Shown here: positions 35,189 through 45,006 of the stretch, one piece after another
How positions within the stretch are numbered: the first letter of the stretch is position 1
Layout of the letters: every line of letters begins with the position of its first letter
Assembly (NCBI GenBank): GCA_904387375.1
Contig: CAJFLE010000004.1
Location: forward strand, 1 to 64,000
DNA: 64,000 nt
Direction of reading: 5' to 3'
DNA from: Candidatus Protoclostridium gallicola
GTDB taxonomy: Bacteria; Bacillota; Clostridia; Christensenellales; Pumilibacteraceae
Notes under the pieces: model-generated
The model's database searches: none
Seen by the model: only the letters and a program-made list of their open reading frames with translations
What the model was told of the DNA's origin: nothing
Made by a program: the position numbers and the translations under genes

Positions 35189-35926
35189 TCACAATCCGGC
35201 TTCCGCGACGGCGGCGGAAAGAACCCTGCCCGCCGAGTCGTTTATTTCGAGATCGGGACTGACGGGCGACGCGACGTGCGTCAGATTGACGAGCGCGATG
35301 CGGCCGCGGGTATAGTGCAGGAAGCTTGCAGCGGGATAGACCGCCAGCGAAGTGCCCGCGACTATGACGAGGTCGGCGGCTTCCAGCGCGCGCACGGCTC
35401 CGCTCACGGCGTCGTCGGGCAGCTGCTCGCCGTACAGCACGACGTCAGGCTTTATCAGTCCGCCGCAGCGACAGCGCGGCACGGGACGGCGCGCGAGCAT
35501 ATCTTCCAGCGTATACTTTGCGCCGCACACGGTGCAGGTATTGCGGTGCACCGAGCCGTGCAGTTCGAACACGTTGCGCGAACCCGCCGCCTGGTGCAGG
35601 CCGTCCACGTTCTGCGTCACGACCGCAGTCAGTCTGCCCTTGCGTTCCAGCTCCGCCACCGCGAAGTGCGCCGCGTTGGGACGCACGCCGGGGCGCGCCA
35701 TTTCGGCGAAGTAGTAGTCGAAAAACTCTTCGGTGCGGTCGTAGAAAAATTCGTGCGACAGAATGACCTCGAAGGGATAGGCGTACTTTTTCGCCGCCGC
35801 GCCTTTGGGCGAGCGGAAATCGGGCAGGCCGCTTTCGGTGCTTACGCCCGCGCCGCCGAAAAACACGACGCGCTCCGCCTCCCTTATCATATTCCCCAAA
35901 CGTCTGATTTTTTCTTCGTTTTCCAT
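35189..35926 (-). CDS. cobB: NAD-dependent protein deacylase (sirtuin, CobB-type)
   Basis: The 245-residue sirtuin has the NAD motifs [30 protein letters not shown], the catalytic His in ELHGSVHRN, a four-Cys zinc module (CTVCGAKY and CRCGG), and [15 protein letters not shown]. Sirtuins remove acyl groups from lysine using NAD. The ATG at 35926 is chosen from homology and its promoter; the longer frame upstream would not be transcribed. Flanked by terminator and a separate HTH gene, so it is monocistronic. Confidence 0.95.
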   Translation of the reverse strand: MENEEKIRRLGNMIREAERVVFFGGAGVSTESGLPDFRSPKGAAAKKYAYPFEVILSHEFFYDRTEEFFDYYFAEMARPGVRPNAAHFAVAELERKGRLTAVVTQNVDGLHQAAGSRNVFELHGSVHRNTCTVCGAKYTLEDMLARRPVPRCRCGGLIKPDVVLYGEQLPDDAVSGAVRALEAADLVIVAGTSLAVYPAASFLHYTRGRIALVNLTHVASPVSPDLEINDSAGRVLSAAVAEAGL

Positions 35927-35932
35927 ATACCG

Positions 35933-35961
35933 ATTATATACCCGATTTCTCCCGATGTCAA
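35933..35961 (-). promoter_or_regulatory. Sirtuin promoter, leaderless
   Basis: TTGACA (35956-35961), 17-nt spacer, TATAAT (35933-35938): exact consensus, 6 nt before the ATG. No ribosome site. Confidence 0.85.
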
Positions 35962-36008
35962 CAATAAAAAATCCGTGCGACCGAAGCCGTACGGCACTTG
36001 CGGCAGTA

Positions 36009-36230
36009 TCATGCATTCATCCACGGATCTTCCCTGCCGAGAAGAAAGTCCACCGACACGCCGAAATAATCGGCAAGACGACACAGGCTGTCGGCGTTCG
36101 GCATACGTTTACCCGACAGCCACAGACTGACAACGCTCGGATCCACGTCGATTTTCCGCGCAAGCTCTTTCTGATTGATTTCTTTCTCCGAGATAAGACC
36201 GCGGAGAGTATTTCCGAAATCGCCGTTCAT
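36009..36230 (-). CDS. Small XRE-family HTH protein
   Basis: 73 residues with a Cro/CI-type HTH: ISEKEINQKELARKIDVDPS, SVVSLWLSGKRMPNADSL, LADYFGVSVDFLLG. It is almost only the DNA-binding domain and ends with a short tail. Its promoter carries the near-palindrome TTGACAAAAGTCAA over the -35 box, which may be its own operator. The mRNA is predicted leaderless (ATG 6 nt from the -10 box). Confidence 0.88.
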   Translation of the reverse strand: MNGDFGNTLRGLISEKEINQKELARKIDVDPSVVSLWLSGKRMPNADSLCRLADYFGVSVDFLLGREDPWMNA

Positions 36231-36236
36231 ACGAGT

Positions 36237-36265
36237 ATTTTATCATAAACGTTGACTTTTGTCAA
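36237..36265 (-). promoter_or_regulatory. HTH gene promoter, leaderless, with palindromic -35 region
   Basis: TTGACA (36260-36265), 17-nt spacer, TAAAAT (36237-36242), 6 nt to ATG. TTGAC-AAAA-GTCAA (36252-36265) is a perfect inverted repeat covering the -35 box. Confidence 0.8.
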
Positions 36266-36361
36266 TACCGGCAGACTGACGAAGCATATAGTTTGACAAA
36301 AACCGCGGCGGGGCGTATACTCGTACATATAAAATTCGCGAAAGAAGGAAATACTCGAAGT

Positions 36362-37282
36362 ATGCCCGAATGGTTGACACTTGCAATCAAGATAGCGTCC
36401 GGCCCGGTGCTCGGCGCGATAATAGGTTTTTTCACCAACTGGCTGGCGGTTAAAATGCTGTTCAGACCGTATAAGGAAAAGCGCATAGGTCGGCTGCGGC
36501 TGCCCTTCACTCCCGGTATCATTCCCAAGCGCAAGGCGGCGCTCGGCAGAGCGCTGGGCAAAGCGGTGGGCACGCAGCTCGTCACTCCAGACGACCTGCG
36601 CCGGCTGTGCACGGAAAGCGGCCTGAGCGAAAAAGTGGGCGCGGCTGCGGCGGAAGCGGTGTTCGGTAATGACAGGACGCCGGCGGCGCTCATAGACTCT
36701 GCGGGCGGAGAAGGCTCGGCGGAGCGCGCGGCGGAAAGCGCGAGCGGCTTTCTCGCGGGCAGAATACTCGAAGCGGTGGACAAGCTCGACCTGCCTTCCC
36801 TCATAACCGAACGCGCGGGCGACGCGCTCGCGGGCATCGGCGGCATAGGCGGACTGCTCGGCGCGCTGGGCGGCAACAGAATCATGACAAAGCTCGCGGG
36901 CGGCATAGGCGAAAACGTGCAGCGCTACATCGACGAGAACGGCCGCGACCTGCTCGTCCCCGCAGTGCGCGGAGAGATAGACAAACTGCTGGACGCGCCC
37001 GTCGGAGAGACGGCGGAAAAGTTCGGGCTGACGCGGGAGAAGGTGTCCGCGTTCGCCGTCAGAATGTACGAAACCGTCATCGTCGACAAGATAGCGGAGC
37101 TGGTCGCGTCCTTCGACATCGCGGGCACGGTGGAAAAGAAGGTGGAGGAAATGGACATGGCGGAGCTGGAAAAGCTGTTCATGTCCGTCATGAAAAAGGA
37201 GCTGAGCGCCATCGTCAATCTCGGCGGGCTGCTCGGCGGCATTGTCGGAATACTGACGAGCCTTATAAACGTATTCTTATAA
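36362..37282 (+). CDS. DUF445 family membrane protein
   Basis: 306 residues. The N-terminal helix contains the DUF445 hallmark GAIIGFFTNWLAVKMLFRPYK, followed by LPFTPGIIPKRKAALGRALG; a C-terminal hydrophobic segment (NLGGLLGGIVGILTSLINVFL) forms the second membrane anchor. The family (YheB of Bacillus) is widespread in Firmicutes and of unknown function. A promoter TTGACA-N17-TATACT lies at about 36292-36320; AAGGAA is 11-12 nt from the ATG. Confidence 0.88.
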   Translation: MPEWLTLAIKIASGPVLGAIIGFFTNWLAVKMLFRPYKEKRIGRLRLPFTPGIIPKRKAALGRALGKAVGTQLVTPDDLRRLCTESGLSEKVGAAAAEAVFGNDRTPAALIDSAGGEGSAERAAESASGFLAGRILEAVDKLDLPSLITERAGDALAGIGGIGGLLGALGGNRIMTKLAGGIGENVQRYIDENGRDLLVPAVRGEIDKLLDAPVGETAEKFGLTREKVSAFAVRMYETVIVDKIAELVASFDIAGTVEKKVEEMDMAELEKLFMSVMKKELSAIVNLGGLLGGIVGILTSLINVFL

Positions 37283-37336
37283 CGGACAGACGGCGGAAAG
37301 GCGCGGGCCTTTCCGTTTTCGTTATCCCGGAGGCTC

Positions 37337-37364
37337 ACCCGGCGGCGTCGCGAAGCATATAATG
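37337..37364 (+). promoter_or_regulatory. Possible sigma-K promoter of the Cys-rich gene
   Basis: AC (37337-37338), 17 nt, CATATAATG (37356-37364) approximates the late mother-cell consensus AC-N16/17-CATANNNTA with one mismatch. TATAAT within it could also be a sigma-A -10 box. Confidence 0.35.
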
Positions 37365-37396
37365 CAGTATAAATCTTACGCAAAGGAGAAAACGCC

Positions 37397-37663
37397 ATGC
37401 TGAATTTCCTGGTACTGTATTGTTGCTGCTGCCGCATGCGGCAGTGCCGCTGCGCCTGCATGCCGTCGCCCTGTCAGCCCAAGCCCGAACCGCCCTGCAT
37501 GCCCTGCCCGCCCGAGCCGCCCTGCGGCTGCCGGGGCGAGGTAAGACCCGGACCGTGCGGACACCCGTGCTGCGACTGCCCTCCGCGGCCGCAGCCGCGC
37601 GGCATAATCTACCGCGAGCCTCCCTGCCGTCCGTCGCCCTGCGCGTACTGCCGGCAGAGATGA
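37397..37663 (+). CDS. Cys/Pro-rich small protein (possible spore coat component)
   Basis: 88 residues, with about 22 Cys and many Pro and Arg (LYCCCCRMRQCRCACM, PPCGCRGE, PCGHPCCDCPP). No signal peptide. AAAGGAG lies 9 nt before the ATG and a terminator follows, supporting a real transcription unit. Such compositions occur in cross-linked spore coat proteins; a sigma-K-like promoter agrees, but both points are weak. Metal binding is an alternative. Confidence 0.65.
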   Translation: MLNFLVLYCCCCRMRQCRCACMPSPCQPKPEPPCMPCPPEPPCGCRGEVRPGPCGHPCCDCPPRPQPRGIIYREPPCRPSPCAYCRQR

Positions 37664-37667
37664 CGAA

Positions 37668-37703
37668 AGCCCCGGAGCGTCAAAACTCCGGGGCTCTTGC
37701 TTT
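37668..37703 (+). terminator. Terminator of the Cys-rich gene
   Basis: AGCCCCGGAG/CTCCGGGGCT stem with an 8-nt loop and a T-rich tail (CTTGCTTTATT). Confidence 0.85.
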
Positions 37704-37715
37704 ATTACGGTTTTA

Positions 37716-38747
<1,032 letters not shown>

Positions 38748-38840
38748 TTAGATTAGATTCCGTTTTACGATATTATAATCCTCGGCGCGGCATTTGTCAA
38801 CGATTTGAAAAGCGACGAACGGAAACGGCGCGATAAATCG

Positions 38841-38887
38841 AAAAAAAAGACCGACGGCATGAGTGCAGAGGGGAACCGTCGGTCTTT
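38841..38887 (-). terminator. Terminator after the P-type ATPase gene
   Basis: AAAGACCGACGG/CCGTCGGTCTTT with an 18-nt loop; on the minus strand it is followed by a run of T. It lies between the ATPase gene and the ilvC promoter. A His/Phe-rich reading (NHHHFLFSF) just before it has no start codon. Confidence 0.75.
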
Positions 38888-39004
38888 CCAAAAGAGAAAA
38901 GAAAATGATGATGATTTGTACTTAAATTATATATCTCCCCGCCCTGCGGATATAGATATAAACGTATCCGGAAATGGTAGAATCGTTCGCATTCGGGAAA
39001 ATAT

Positions 39005-41668
39005 TCAAACTCTTGCCGCAAGCTTGCGTCTGCGCTCGGACGCGCGGCGCACGAGCTTGCAGATCTCGACGAAAGGTATGATTGAGAACGCGAGGCCGAG
39101 AGCCACGGCGAACGGCGCGGCGCTTATGGGTGTGAAACCGAAGGCGTCGCGGATGCCGGGGATATACACGACGGCGACGGTAAGCGCGAACGATACGGCG
39201 AACGCCAGCCATACGAACTTGTTCTGCTTCTTCATCGTGAATATACTGTGCGTGCGGCTGCGCGCGTTGAAGATGTGGAACAGCTTGGCGAGCGCGAGGG
39301 TCAGGAATGCCGTCGTCATGCCCGCCTGCGACGTTTCGGCGGGGATCTCCCACACGAACGCGCCGGTCAGCGCCGCCTGTTCAAGCCCGTGGCCGAGGAA
39401 GTACGCGAGCACGGTTATGACGGACAGGAACGCGCCCTGCACGAGCACGTCGGCGCCCAGGCCGTCCGCGAATATGCCCGCTTTCGCCGGGCGCGGCGGA
39501 CGTTTCATGACGTCGTCTTCCGCCTCCTCCATGCCGAGCGCGATCGCGGGCACGGTGTCGCCTATAAGGTTTATCCACAGCAGGTGCGAAGCGTCGAGTA
39601 TGGTGAAGCCGAGCATGGTAGCAAAGAAGATCGCCACGACTTCGGCGAGGTTGCTGGACAGCAGGAAGGATATGGCCTTGCGTATGTTGTCGTATATGCG
39701 CCGTCCCTCGCCCACCGCGGTGACGATTGTCGCGAAGTTGTCGTCTGCAAGCACCATGTCCGCCGCCGATTTCGTGACATCGGTGCCCGTGATGCCCATG
39801 CCTATGCCGATGTCGGCGGACTTGATGGACGGAGCGTCGTTGACGCCGTCGCCCGTCATGGCGGTCACGCAGCCGCGCGCCTTCCATGCGCGCACTATGC
39901 GCGTCTTGTGCTCGGGCTGCACGCGGGCGTATACCGAGAATTCGGTCACGCGGTCGGCAAACTCGTCGTCGGGAATCTTCGCCATGTCCGCGCCCGTTAT
40001 GGCCTGGCTGCGGTCGGTGATGATACCCAGCTCCATGGCTATGGCGACGGCGGTGTCGAGGTGGTCGCCCGTTATCATGACGGGACGTATGCCCGCCTCG
40101 CGGCAGCGCTCCACAGCCTCCCTGACTTCGGGACGGACGGGGTCTATCATGCCCACGAGGCCGATATATACGAGGTCCTTTTCCATGTCTTCCGACTTGT
40201 CGGTTATGACCCCGGCGTTTTCGGCGTATGCGGCGGCGAGCACGCGCAGCGCCCTGTCCGCCATGCGCTTGTTGTCTGCGAGCGCGGCGGCGCGCAGCTT
40301 GTCGGTCATGGGCACTACCCTGCCGCCTTCCAGCGCGTGCGTGCAGCGGGCGAGCACTTCGTCGGGCGCGCCCTTGGTATAACGCACGTTGCCCGAGGGG
40401 GTGCGGTGGATCGTCGTCATCATCTTGCGTTCGCTGTCGAAGGGCACCTCGCCTATCCTCGGCGTTTCCGCTTCCATGGCGGTCTTATCCAGTCCGACGG
40501 CGGACGCGTAATTCACGAGCGCGCACTCCGTCGGCTCGCCTATCGCTCCGCCCTCGGCGGGACGCGCGTCCGAACACAGCGCGAGGGCGCGGGCGAGCAG
40601 CTTCTCGTCCCCGACGTGGTCGACGACGGTCATCTTGTTCTGCGTCAGCGTGCCGGTTTTGTCCGTGCAGATTATCTCCGCGCAGCCCAGCGTTTCGACG
40701 GCGGACTGGCGGCGTATGACGGCGTTCTTTTTGGACATGCGCATGACGCCCATGGACAGCGTCAGCGTCACGACCATCGCCATGCCTTCGGGTATGGCGG
40801 CGACGGCGAGGCTGACCGCTATTATGAAGCTGTCGAGCACCGTGCGGGCGTCAAGCTCGCCAGCGGTGACGAGGCGGACGACGAACACGACGGCGCATAT
40901 ACCGAGTATGATATACGTGAGCAGTTTGGACAGCTGGCCGAGCTTGCGCTGAAGCGGCGTCTTCTCTTCCTTGACGTCGGCGAGCACGCCGGCGATCTTG
41001 CCCATTTCGGTATCCATGCCCACGGCGGTCACGACGCCGCGGCCGCGGCCGTAGACGACGGTGGAACCGCTGTACGCCATGTTGCGGCGGTCGCCGAGCG
41101 CGATTCCGCTCTTAAGCGGATCGGTCTTCTTTTCGGCGGGCACGCTCTCGCCCGTCATCGCCGACTCCTCTATCTTCATGCTCGCGCTTTCGATGAGGCG
41201 GAGATCTGCGGGCACGGCGTCGCCCGCTTCGAGCACGACGACGTCGCCGACGGTCAGTTCGCTGCTCTTTACGGTGAGCTGTCTGCCGCCGCGCAGCACC
41301 TTGCTCGTCGCCGCCGTCATCTCTTTGAGCGCCTCTATCGCGCTGTCCGCCTTGCTCTCCTGCACCACTCCGAGCACGGCGTTGAGCAACACGACGACGG
41401 CGATTATGACGACTTCGGCTATGCCCTCGCCGCCCTCGATGATGGCAACGACGAGGCTGACCACGGCCGCGATGCACAGCACGATGATCATGGGGTCGAG
41501 CAGCTGTTTGACGAAGCGCCGCGCGAGCGAGATCTTTTTGCCCTCTTTGAGCTTGTTCTCGCCGTACTCGGTCAGCCGCTTCGCCGCCTCTTCGTCGGAC
41601 AGCCCGTTTGGCGTGGTTCCGAGATCGGCGAGCGCGGATTCCGCGCTTTCCGCATAGTACTCTTTCAT
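39005..41668 (-). CDS. P-type cation ATPase (Ca2+/Mn2+ type), riboswitch-controlled
   Basis: 887-residue P2-type ATPase. The actuator motif is MTGESVPAEK, the phosphorylation site CTDKTGTLTQNKM, followed by KGAPDEVL, MITGDHLDTA, and TGDGVNDAPSIKSADIGIGMG, with ten TM helices. It resembles PMR1/SERCA-like bacterial pumps. RBS AAGGAG before the ATG at 41668. The upstream yybP-ykoY-like riboswitch, which senses Mn2+, makes manganese export the most likely role, as for YoaB of Lactococcus; Ca2+ transport cannot be excluded. Confidence 0.93.
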   Translation of the reverse strand: MKEYYAESAESALADLGTTPNGLSDEEAAKRLTEYGENKLKEGKKISLARRFVKQLLDPMIIVLCIAAVVSLVVAIIEGGEGIAEVVIIAVVVLLNAVLGVVQESKADSAIEALKEMTAATSKVLRGGRQLTVKSSELTVGDVVVLEAGDAVPADLRLIESASMKIEESAMTGESVPAEKKTDPLKSGIALGDRRNMAYSGSTVVYGRGRGVVTAVGMDTEMGKIAGVLADVKEEKTPLQRKLGQLSKLLTYIILGICAVVFVVRLVTAGELDARTVLDSFIIAVSLAVAAIPEGMAMVVTLTLSMGVMRMSKKNAVIRRQSAVETLGCAEIICTDKTGTLTQNKMTVVDHVGDEKLLARALALCSDARPAEGGAIGEPTECALVNYASAVGLDKTAMEAETPRIGEVPFDSERKMMTTIHRTPSGNVRYTKGAPDEVLARCTHALEGGRVVPMTDKLRAAALADNKRMADRALRVLAAAYAENAGVITDKSEDMEKDLVYIGLVGMIDPVRPEVREAVERCREAGIRPVMITGDHLDTAVAIAMELGIITDRSQAITGADMAKIPDDEFADRVTEFSVYARVQPEHKTRIVRAWKARGCVTAMTGDGVNDAPSIKSADIGIGMGITGTDVTKSAADMVLADDNFATIVTAVGEGRRIYDNIRKAISFLLSSNLAEVVAIFFATMLGFTILDASHLLWINLIGDTVPAIALGMEEAEDDVMKRPPRPAKAGIFADGLGADVLVQGAFLSVITVLAYFLGHGLEQAALTGAFVWEIPAETSQAGMTTAFLTLALAKLFHIFNARSRTHSIFTMKKQNKFVWLAFAVSFALTVAVVYIPGIRDAFGFTPISAAPFAVALGLAFSIIPFVEICKLVRRASERRRKLAARV

Positions 41669-41697
41669 TTGTCTTCTCCTTCCGCAATTTCCTTCTT

Positions 41698-41735
41698 AAA
41701 AACAAAACCCGCGTATCCGAAAAATCGGGTACGCG
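41698..41735 (-). terminator. Riboswitch terminator hairpin
   Basis: CGCGTACCCGA/TCGGATACGCG stem (one mismatch) with a TTTT loop, followed on the minus strand by GGGTTTTGTTTTT. It begins with the CTCGC that also closes aptamer helix P1, so the two structures compete. Confidence 0.8.
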
Positions 41736-41823
41736 AGTCTCATCGTTTCAAACAGTCCCGGACGCTTCCGCGCCGGCTGACGGGTGCTGCTACGCCGCTT
41801 GGCGGCGCCGATTACTCCCTCGC
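41731..41823 (-). ncRNA. yybP-ykoY-like manganese riboswitch
   Basis: On the minus strand the 5' part reads GCGAGGGAGTAATC and the 3' part GATGAGACTCGC, giving a P1 of GCGAG/CTCGC and the conserved GGGAGTA and GAGACT boxes; CCCGTCAGCC lies between, matching the internal GUCA element. Its place before a P-type ATPase is a known context. It is preceded by an extra hairpin GTCCGCC/GGCGGAC (about 41826-41845). Identification is by eye. Confidence 0.7.
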
Positions 41824-41861
41824 AGTCCGCCTCAGACGGCGGACATGGGTTTGTTTTCTAT

Positions 41862-41890
41862 ATTCTATTATATTCTCAAGCGTTTGTCAA
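41862..41890 (-). promoter_or_regulatory. Promoter of riboswitch-ATPase transcript
   Basis: TTGACA (41885-41890), 17-nt spacer, TAGAAT (41862-41867); +1 near 41855, just before the riboswitch. Confidence 0.7.
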
Positions 41891-41909
41891 ACGTTTTGCG
41901 GCACTTAAA

Positions 41910-44810
41910 TTATTCCGTGCGCAGCGCGACGACGGGATCCTGCTTCGCCGCTTTCGCCGCCGGTATGAGCCCGGAGATGAGCGTGAGCAGCACGGACAGC
42001 GCCACCATTATGACCGCCTGCCATGCGGGCAGCGCCGCAAGAGTACCGATGCCCGTTATGGTGCCGATTATAATATTCGCTATGACGCTGAGGATATACG
42101 TCACGACTATGCCTATCAGACCGGCGAGCAGTCCGATAATGAACGTCTCCGCCATGAACAGATTCTTGACGTCGCGCTTCCGCCCGCCCATAGCGCGTAT
42201 GACGCCGATCTCTTTGATACGTTCGACGACGGACACGACGGTGATTATACCTATCATGACGGTGGACACTACGAGCGCTATCGACGTGAACACGATGAGC
42301 GCGACGGTTATCATAGTGATGAGCATGCCCACCATTTCCATAATGACGCCCACGGTATCGGTATACGTTATCTGATCGACTTCGTCCTTTCCGTCGTTCC
42401 ACTCGTCGAGATACGCGGTAACGTCGTCCTTGCTGTCGAAATCGGAAATATAGAACGTGATGCGCGACGGCAGCGTGAGTCCGCCCAGCTCGCTCAGGTA
42501 TACGACTTTATCCGACGTGCCGTATATCATGGACGTCAGATAGTTCATCAGCGTACTGAACCGATACTGATAATCGTTCGGATCCAGTCCGCTTTCGGTG
42601 AGGAACTGATCTATGCTCGCGTTTACCATCTGAATAAATTCCTCGCGCGAATACATGGACGAAATCATGCTCAGCCCCGACGACGCGGCGGACGAGGACG
42701 CATAAGAGCCGAAGCCCTCTTCCACTTCCCGTTTTATATTGCGTTTTATATCGCCGGTGGTATCGTCTTCCGCATCGTAGTAATAGTAATACTTATACGT
42801 TACGTTGCTGATATATCTGTCCGATTCGTCCAGCAGATTGCCCTCGCTGTCCGTTGCCGCGTTGGCGTCCTTGACGACCTGCGACATCGTATCCGGATTC
42901 GTTTCGATTTCGTGCACATACTCTGACAGCGCCTTGGTATAATACAGTCCGCTGGACAGCGAACCGTACATGACGTCGTCCTTGGGCCGGAGTATGCAGG
43001 CGACGTTGAGTTCCACCGCCTGCGACTTTTCTTCCTCGGTGAAATCGTCCGCATAAGCGTTATACGTATACGATGCGGTCAGCCCGGCATTATTTTTATC
43101 GTATACGACGTCGTTGGGGTACCAGTAGAACTTCTTCGCATTCTCGCCCACGAAGTCCGAATAGTCGTACGGATCTTCCATGTGCGGTTTATCCGGCTGA
43201 TAAAACTCGTTGTATTCGCCGTTTTCCTCTCCCACATAACTGAATGCATAGTTGACGAACTCGCGCGCGGAGACGTAGCCGAACTGCGCGAGCATGAGAT
43301 CGGTCAGCTCGCTGTCCGAATTGAGCACGAGCACGAGCGAGTTCTTGTCTCCCTGCTCGGGATAACTGCCATAGAGCAGATCGTACTGCGACATGATATA
43401 GTCCTCGCTGTCCGGCAGTTCGCTGAACGTGCCTATGCTGCTTATCATGCTCGCATACGACGCATATTCCTCTATTTCGCCGAGCACGCTCGCGTATATG
43501 GCGCGTATGCCGGTCACGGATATCGTGCCGTTCTCTATCGGATTGCCGTCCGCGTCGAGAGCGCCTTCCTCGTCGTAAACGTAGTCGGTGTAGATATTGT
43601 TGGCGAAATTGATGCCGTAGCTGTACCGTATGGCCTCGTAATATTCCTCCGGCATTTTTTCGACGTAGTCGATATAGTCCTGCGTGATGTTATTGGTTAT
43701 CTGTGTGCCGCCCAGCTGCGTCAGCGTTTCCACCATATGGTTGAGATAAATTTTGTTGCTCTCGTAATACGATTTGTCCTCGTCTTCGAGCATGTTCATT
43801 GTCAGGCTGAGCAGCTGCGAATAGTCCACGGCGTTCTGCGACACGTACAGCGGATAGCCGGACAGCATGTCGTTCTGCATACTGGCTATGTAGCCCTGTA
43901 TACCCGACGAGAAGGCGAGCACTATCGCCACGCCGATTATGCCTATCGACCCGGCAATGCCCACCATGATGGTGCGCCCTTTCTTTGCGATGAGGTTGCG
44001 GCCGGACAGAGCGAACGCCGTGGCAAACCCCATTTTCGCGCGCTCTTTGCGCTTCTTTTTACCGCCGTCGGCAGCGGCTTCCGCCGCTTCCTTTTCGGCG
44101 CGGGCGCGACACTCCGCCTCCTCTTCCTCGTCGGAATACGGATCGGTATCGTATATCATCTGTCCGTCGAGCAGGCTGATGATACGCGTGGAATACTGCT
44201 GCGCGAGCTCTGGGTTGTGCGTGACCATGATGACGAGCCGCTCGCCGGCGATCTCCTTCATCAGATTCATTATCTGCACGCTCGTCTTGGTGTCGAGCGC
44301 GCCGGTGGGTTCGTCGGCAAGCAGTATTTCCGGATCGTTGACAAGGGCGCGGGCAATCGCGACGCGCTGGCACTGCCCGCCGGAAAGCTGATTGGGGCGT
44401 TTGTTCAGATGCTCGCCCAAGCCCACTTTTTCCAGCACCGCTTTGGCGCGTGCGCGGCGCTCGGCCTTGCTCACGCCGGCAATGGTAAGCGCAAGTTCGA
44501 CGTTGCCGAGCACCGTCTGATGCGGGATGAGGTTATAGCTCTGGAACACGAAGCCGATGCGATGGTTGCGGTATACGTCCCATTCGCGGTCGCCGAACGA
44601 TTTGGTGGAGCGGCCGTTTATGACGAGGTCGCCGGACGTATATTTGTCCAGCCCGCCGATGATATTGAGCAGCGTGGTTTTTCCGCAGCCGCTCGGACCG
44701 AGGATGGACACGAATTCGTTCGCGCGGAAATTGACGCTGACGCCTTTGAGCGCCGGAACGTCCTCTCCCGCAACTTTGTAATTTTTCCTGATGTCTGTAA
44801 GTCTTAACAT
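41910..44810 (-). CDS. MacB-like fused ABC transporter (ATPase-permease)
   Basis: 966 residues. The ATPase domain comes first (1-235; Walker A LGPSGCGKTT, signature LSGGQCQRVAIARAL, Walker B ILLADEPTGALD), a charged linker, a first TM helix near 275-300 (IMVGIAGSIGIIGVAIVLAF), a large extracytoplasmic domain (about 310-835) and three TM helices of the FtsX type at the end. MacB-type machines use ATP to drive extracytoplasmic motions for export of peptides, lipoproteins or antibiotics. It is larger than typical MacB (about 650) because of the extracytoplasmic domain. No membrane-fusion or two-component partner is adjacent. A palindrome lies 25 nt upstream. Confidence 0.92.
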   Translation of the reverse strand: MLRLTDIRKNYKVAGEDVPALKGVSVNFRANEFVSILGPSGCGKTTLLNIIGGLDKYTSGDLVINGRSTKSFGDREWDVYRNHRIGFVFQSYNLIPHQTVLGNVELALTIAGVSKAERRARAKAVLEKVGLGEHLNKRPNQLSGGQCQRVAIARALVNDPEILLADEPTGALDTKTSVQIMNLMKEIAGERLVIMVTHNPELAQQYSTRIISLLDGQMIYDTDPYSDEEEEAECRARAEKEAAEAAADGGKKKRKERAKMGFATAFALSGRNLIAKKGRTIMVGIAGSIGIIGVAIVLAFSSGIQGYIASMQNDMLSGYPLYVSQNAVDYSQLLSLTMNMLEDEDKSYYESNKIYLNHMVETLTQLGGTQITNNITQDYIDYVEKMPEEYYEAIRYSYGINFANNIYTDYVYDEEGALDADGNPIENGTISVTGIRAIYASVLGEIEEYASYASMISSIGTFSELPDSEDYIMSQYDLLYGSYPEQGDKNSLVLVLNSDSELTDLMLAQFGYVSAREFVNYAFSYVGEENGEYNEFYQPDKPHMEDPYDYSDFVGENAKKFYWYPNDVVYDKNNAGLTASYTYNAYADDFTEEEKSQAVELNVACILRPKDDVMYGSLSSGLYYTKALSEYVHEIETNPDTMSQVVKDANAATDSEGNLLDESDRYISNVTYKYYYYYDAEDDTTGDIKRNIKREVEEGFGSYASSSAASSGLSMISSMYSREEFIQMVNASIDQFLTESGLDPNDYQYRFSTLMNYLTSMIYGTSDKVVYLSELGGLTLPSRITFYISDFDSKDDVTAYLDEWNDGKDEVDQITYTDTVGVIMEMVGMLITMITVALIVFTSIALVVSTVMIGIITVVSVVERIKEIGVIRAMGGRKRDVKNLFMAETFIIGLLAGLIGIVVTYILSVIANIIIGTITGIGTLAALPAWQAVIMVALSVLLTLISGLIPAAKAAKQDPVVALRTE

Positions 44811-44834
44811 AGGTCAGTCGGCTCCGTGATCGGC

Positions 44835-44856
44835 ATTGTCAAATACGGTTGACAAT
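44835..44856. promoter_or_regulatory. Operator-like palindrome ATTGTCAA-N6-TTGACAAT
   Basis: Perfect 8-bp arms with a 6-bp spacer between the ABC exporter gene and the divergent membrane-protein gene. Each arm contains TTGACA, so it could be two divergent -35 boxes, but no good -10 box stands at the right distance on the minus strand. Confidence 0.55.
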
Positions 44857-44970
44857 TCGTAATCATACTCAGTTTAATATTTGTTTATTAAATGTTTATT
44901 AAAACGCAGGATTATATGCGAACGTATGGCAAATACGACATATATACTGCGGCAATCTACGGCAATTTAC

Positions 44971-44999
44971 TTGACAAAGTCCGCCGTTTCTTTTATACT
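44971..44999 (+). promoter_or_regulatory. Promoter of small membrane protein, leaderless
   Basis: TTGACA (44971-44976), 17-nt spacer, TATACT (44994-44999); 7 nt to the ATG at 45007. No ribosome site. Confidence 0.8.
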
Positions 45000-45006
45000 T
45001 TTCGGT

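Noticed and set aside
38797..39021. His/Phe-rich frame (NHHHFLFSF) before a terminator upstream of ilvC, like an attenuator leader peptide
   Set aside because: The frame has no start codon with a ribosome site, and the ilvC promoter lies after the terminator, so the peptide could not control ilvC. The hairpin fits as terminator of the ATPase gene.
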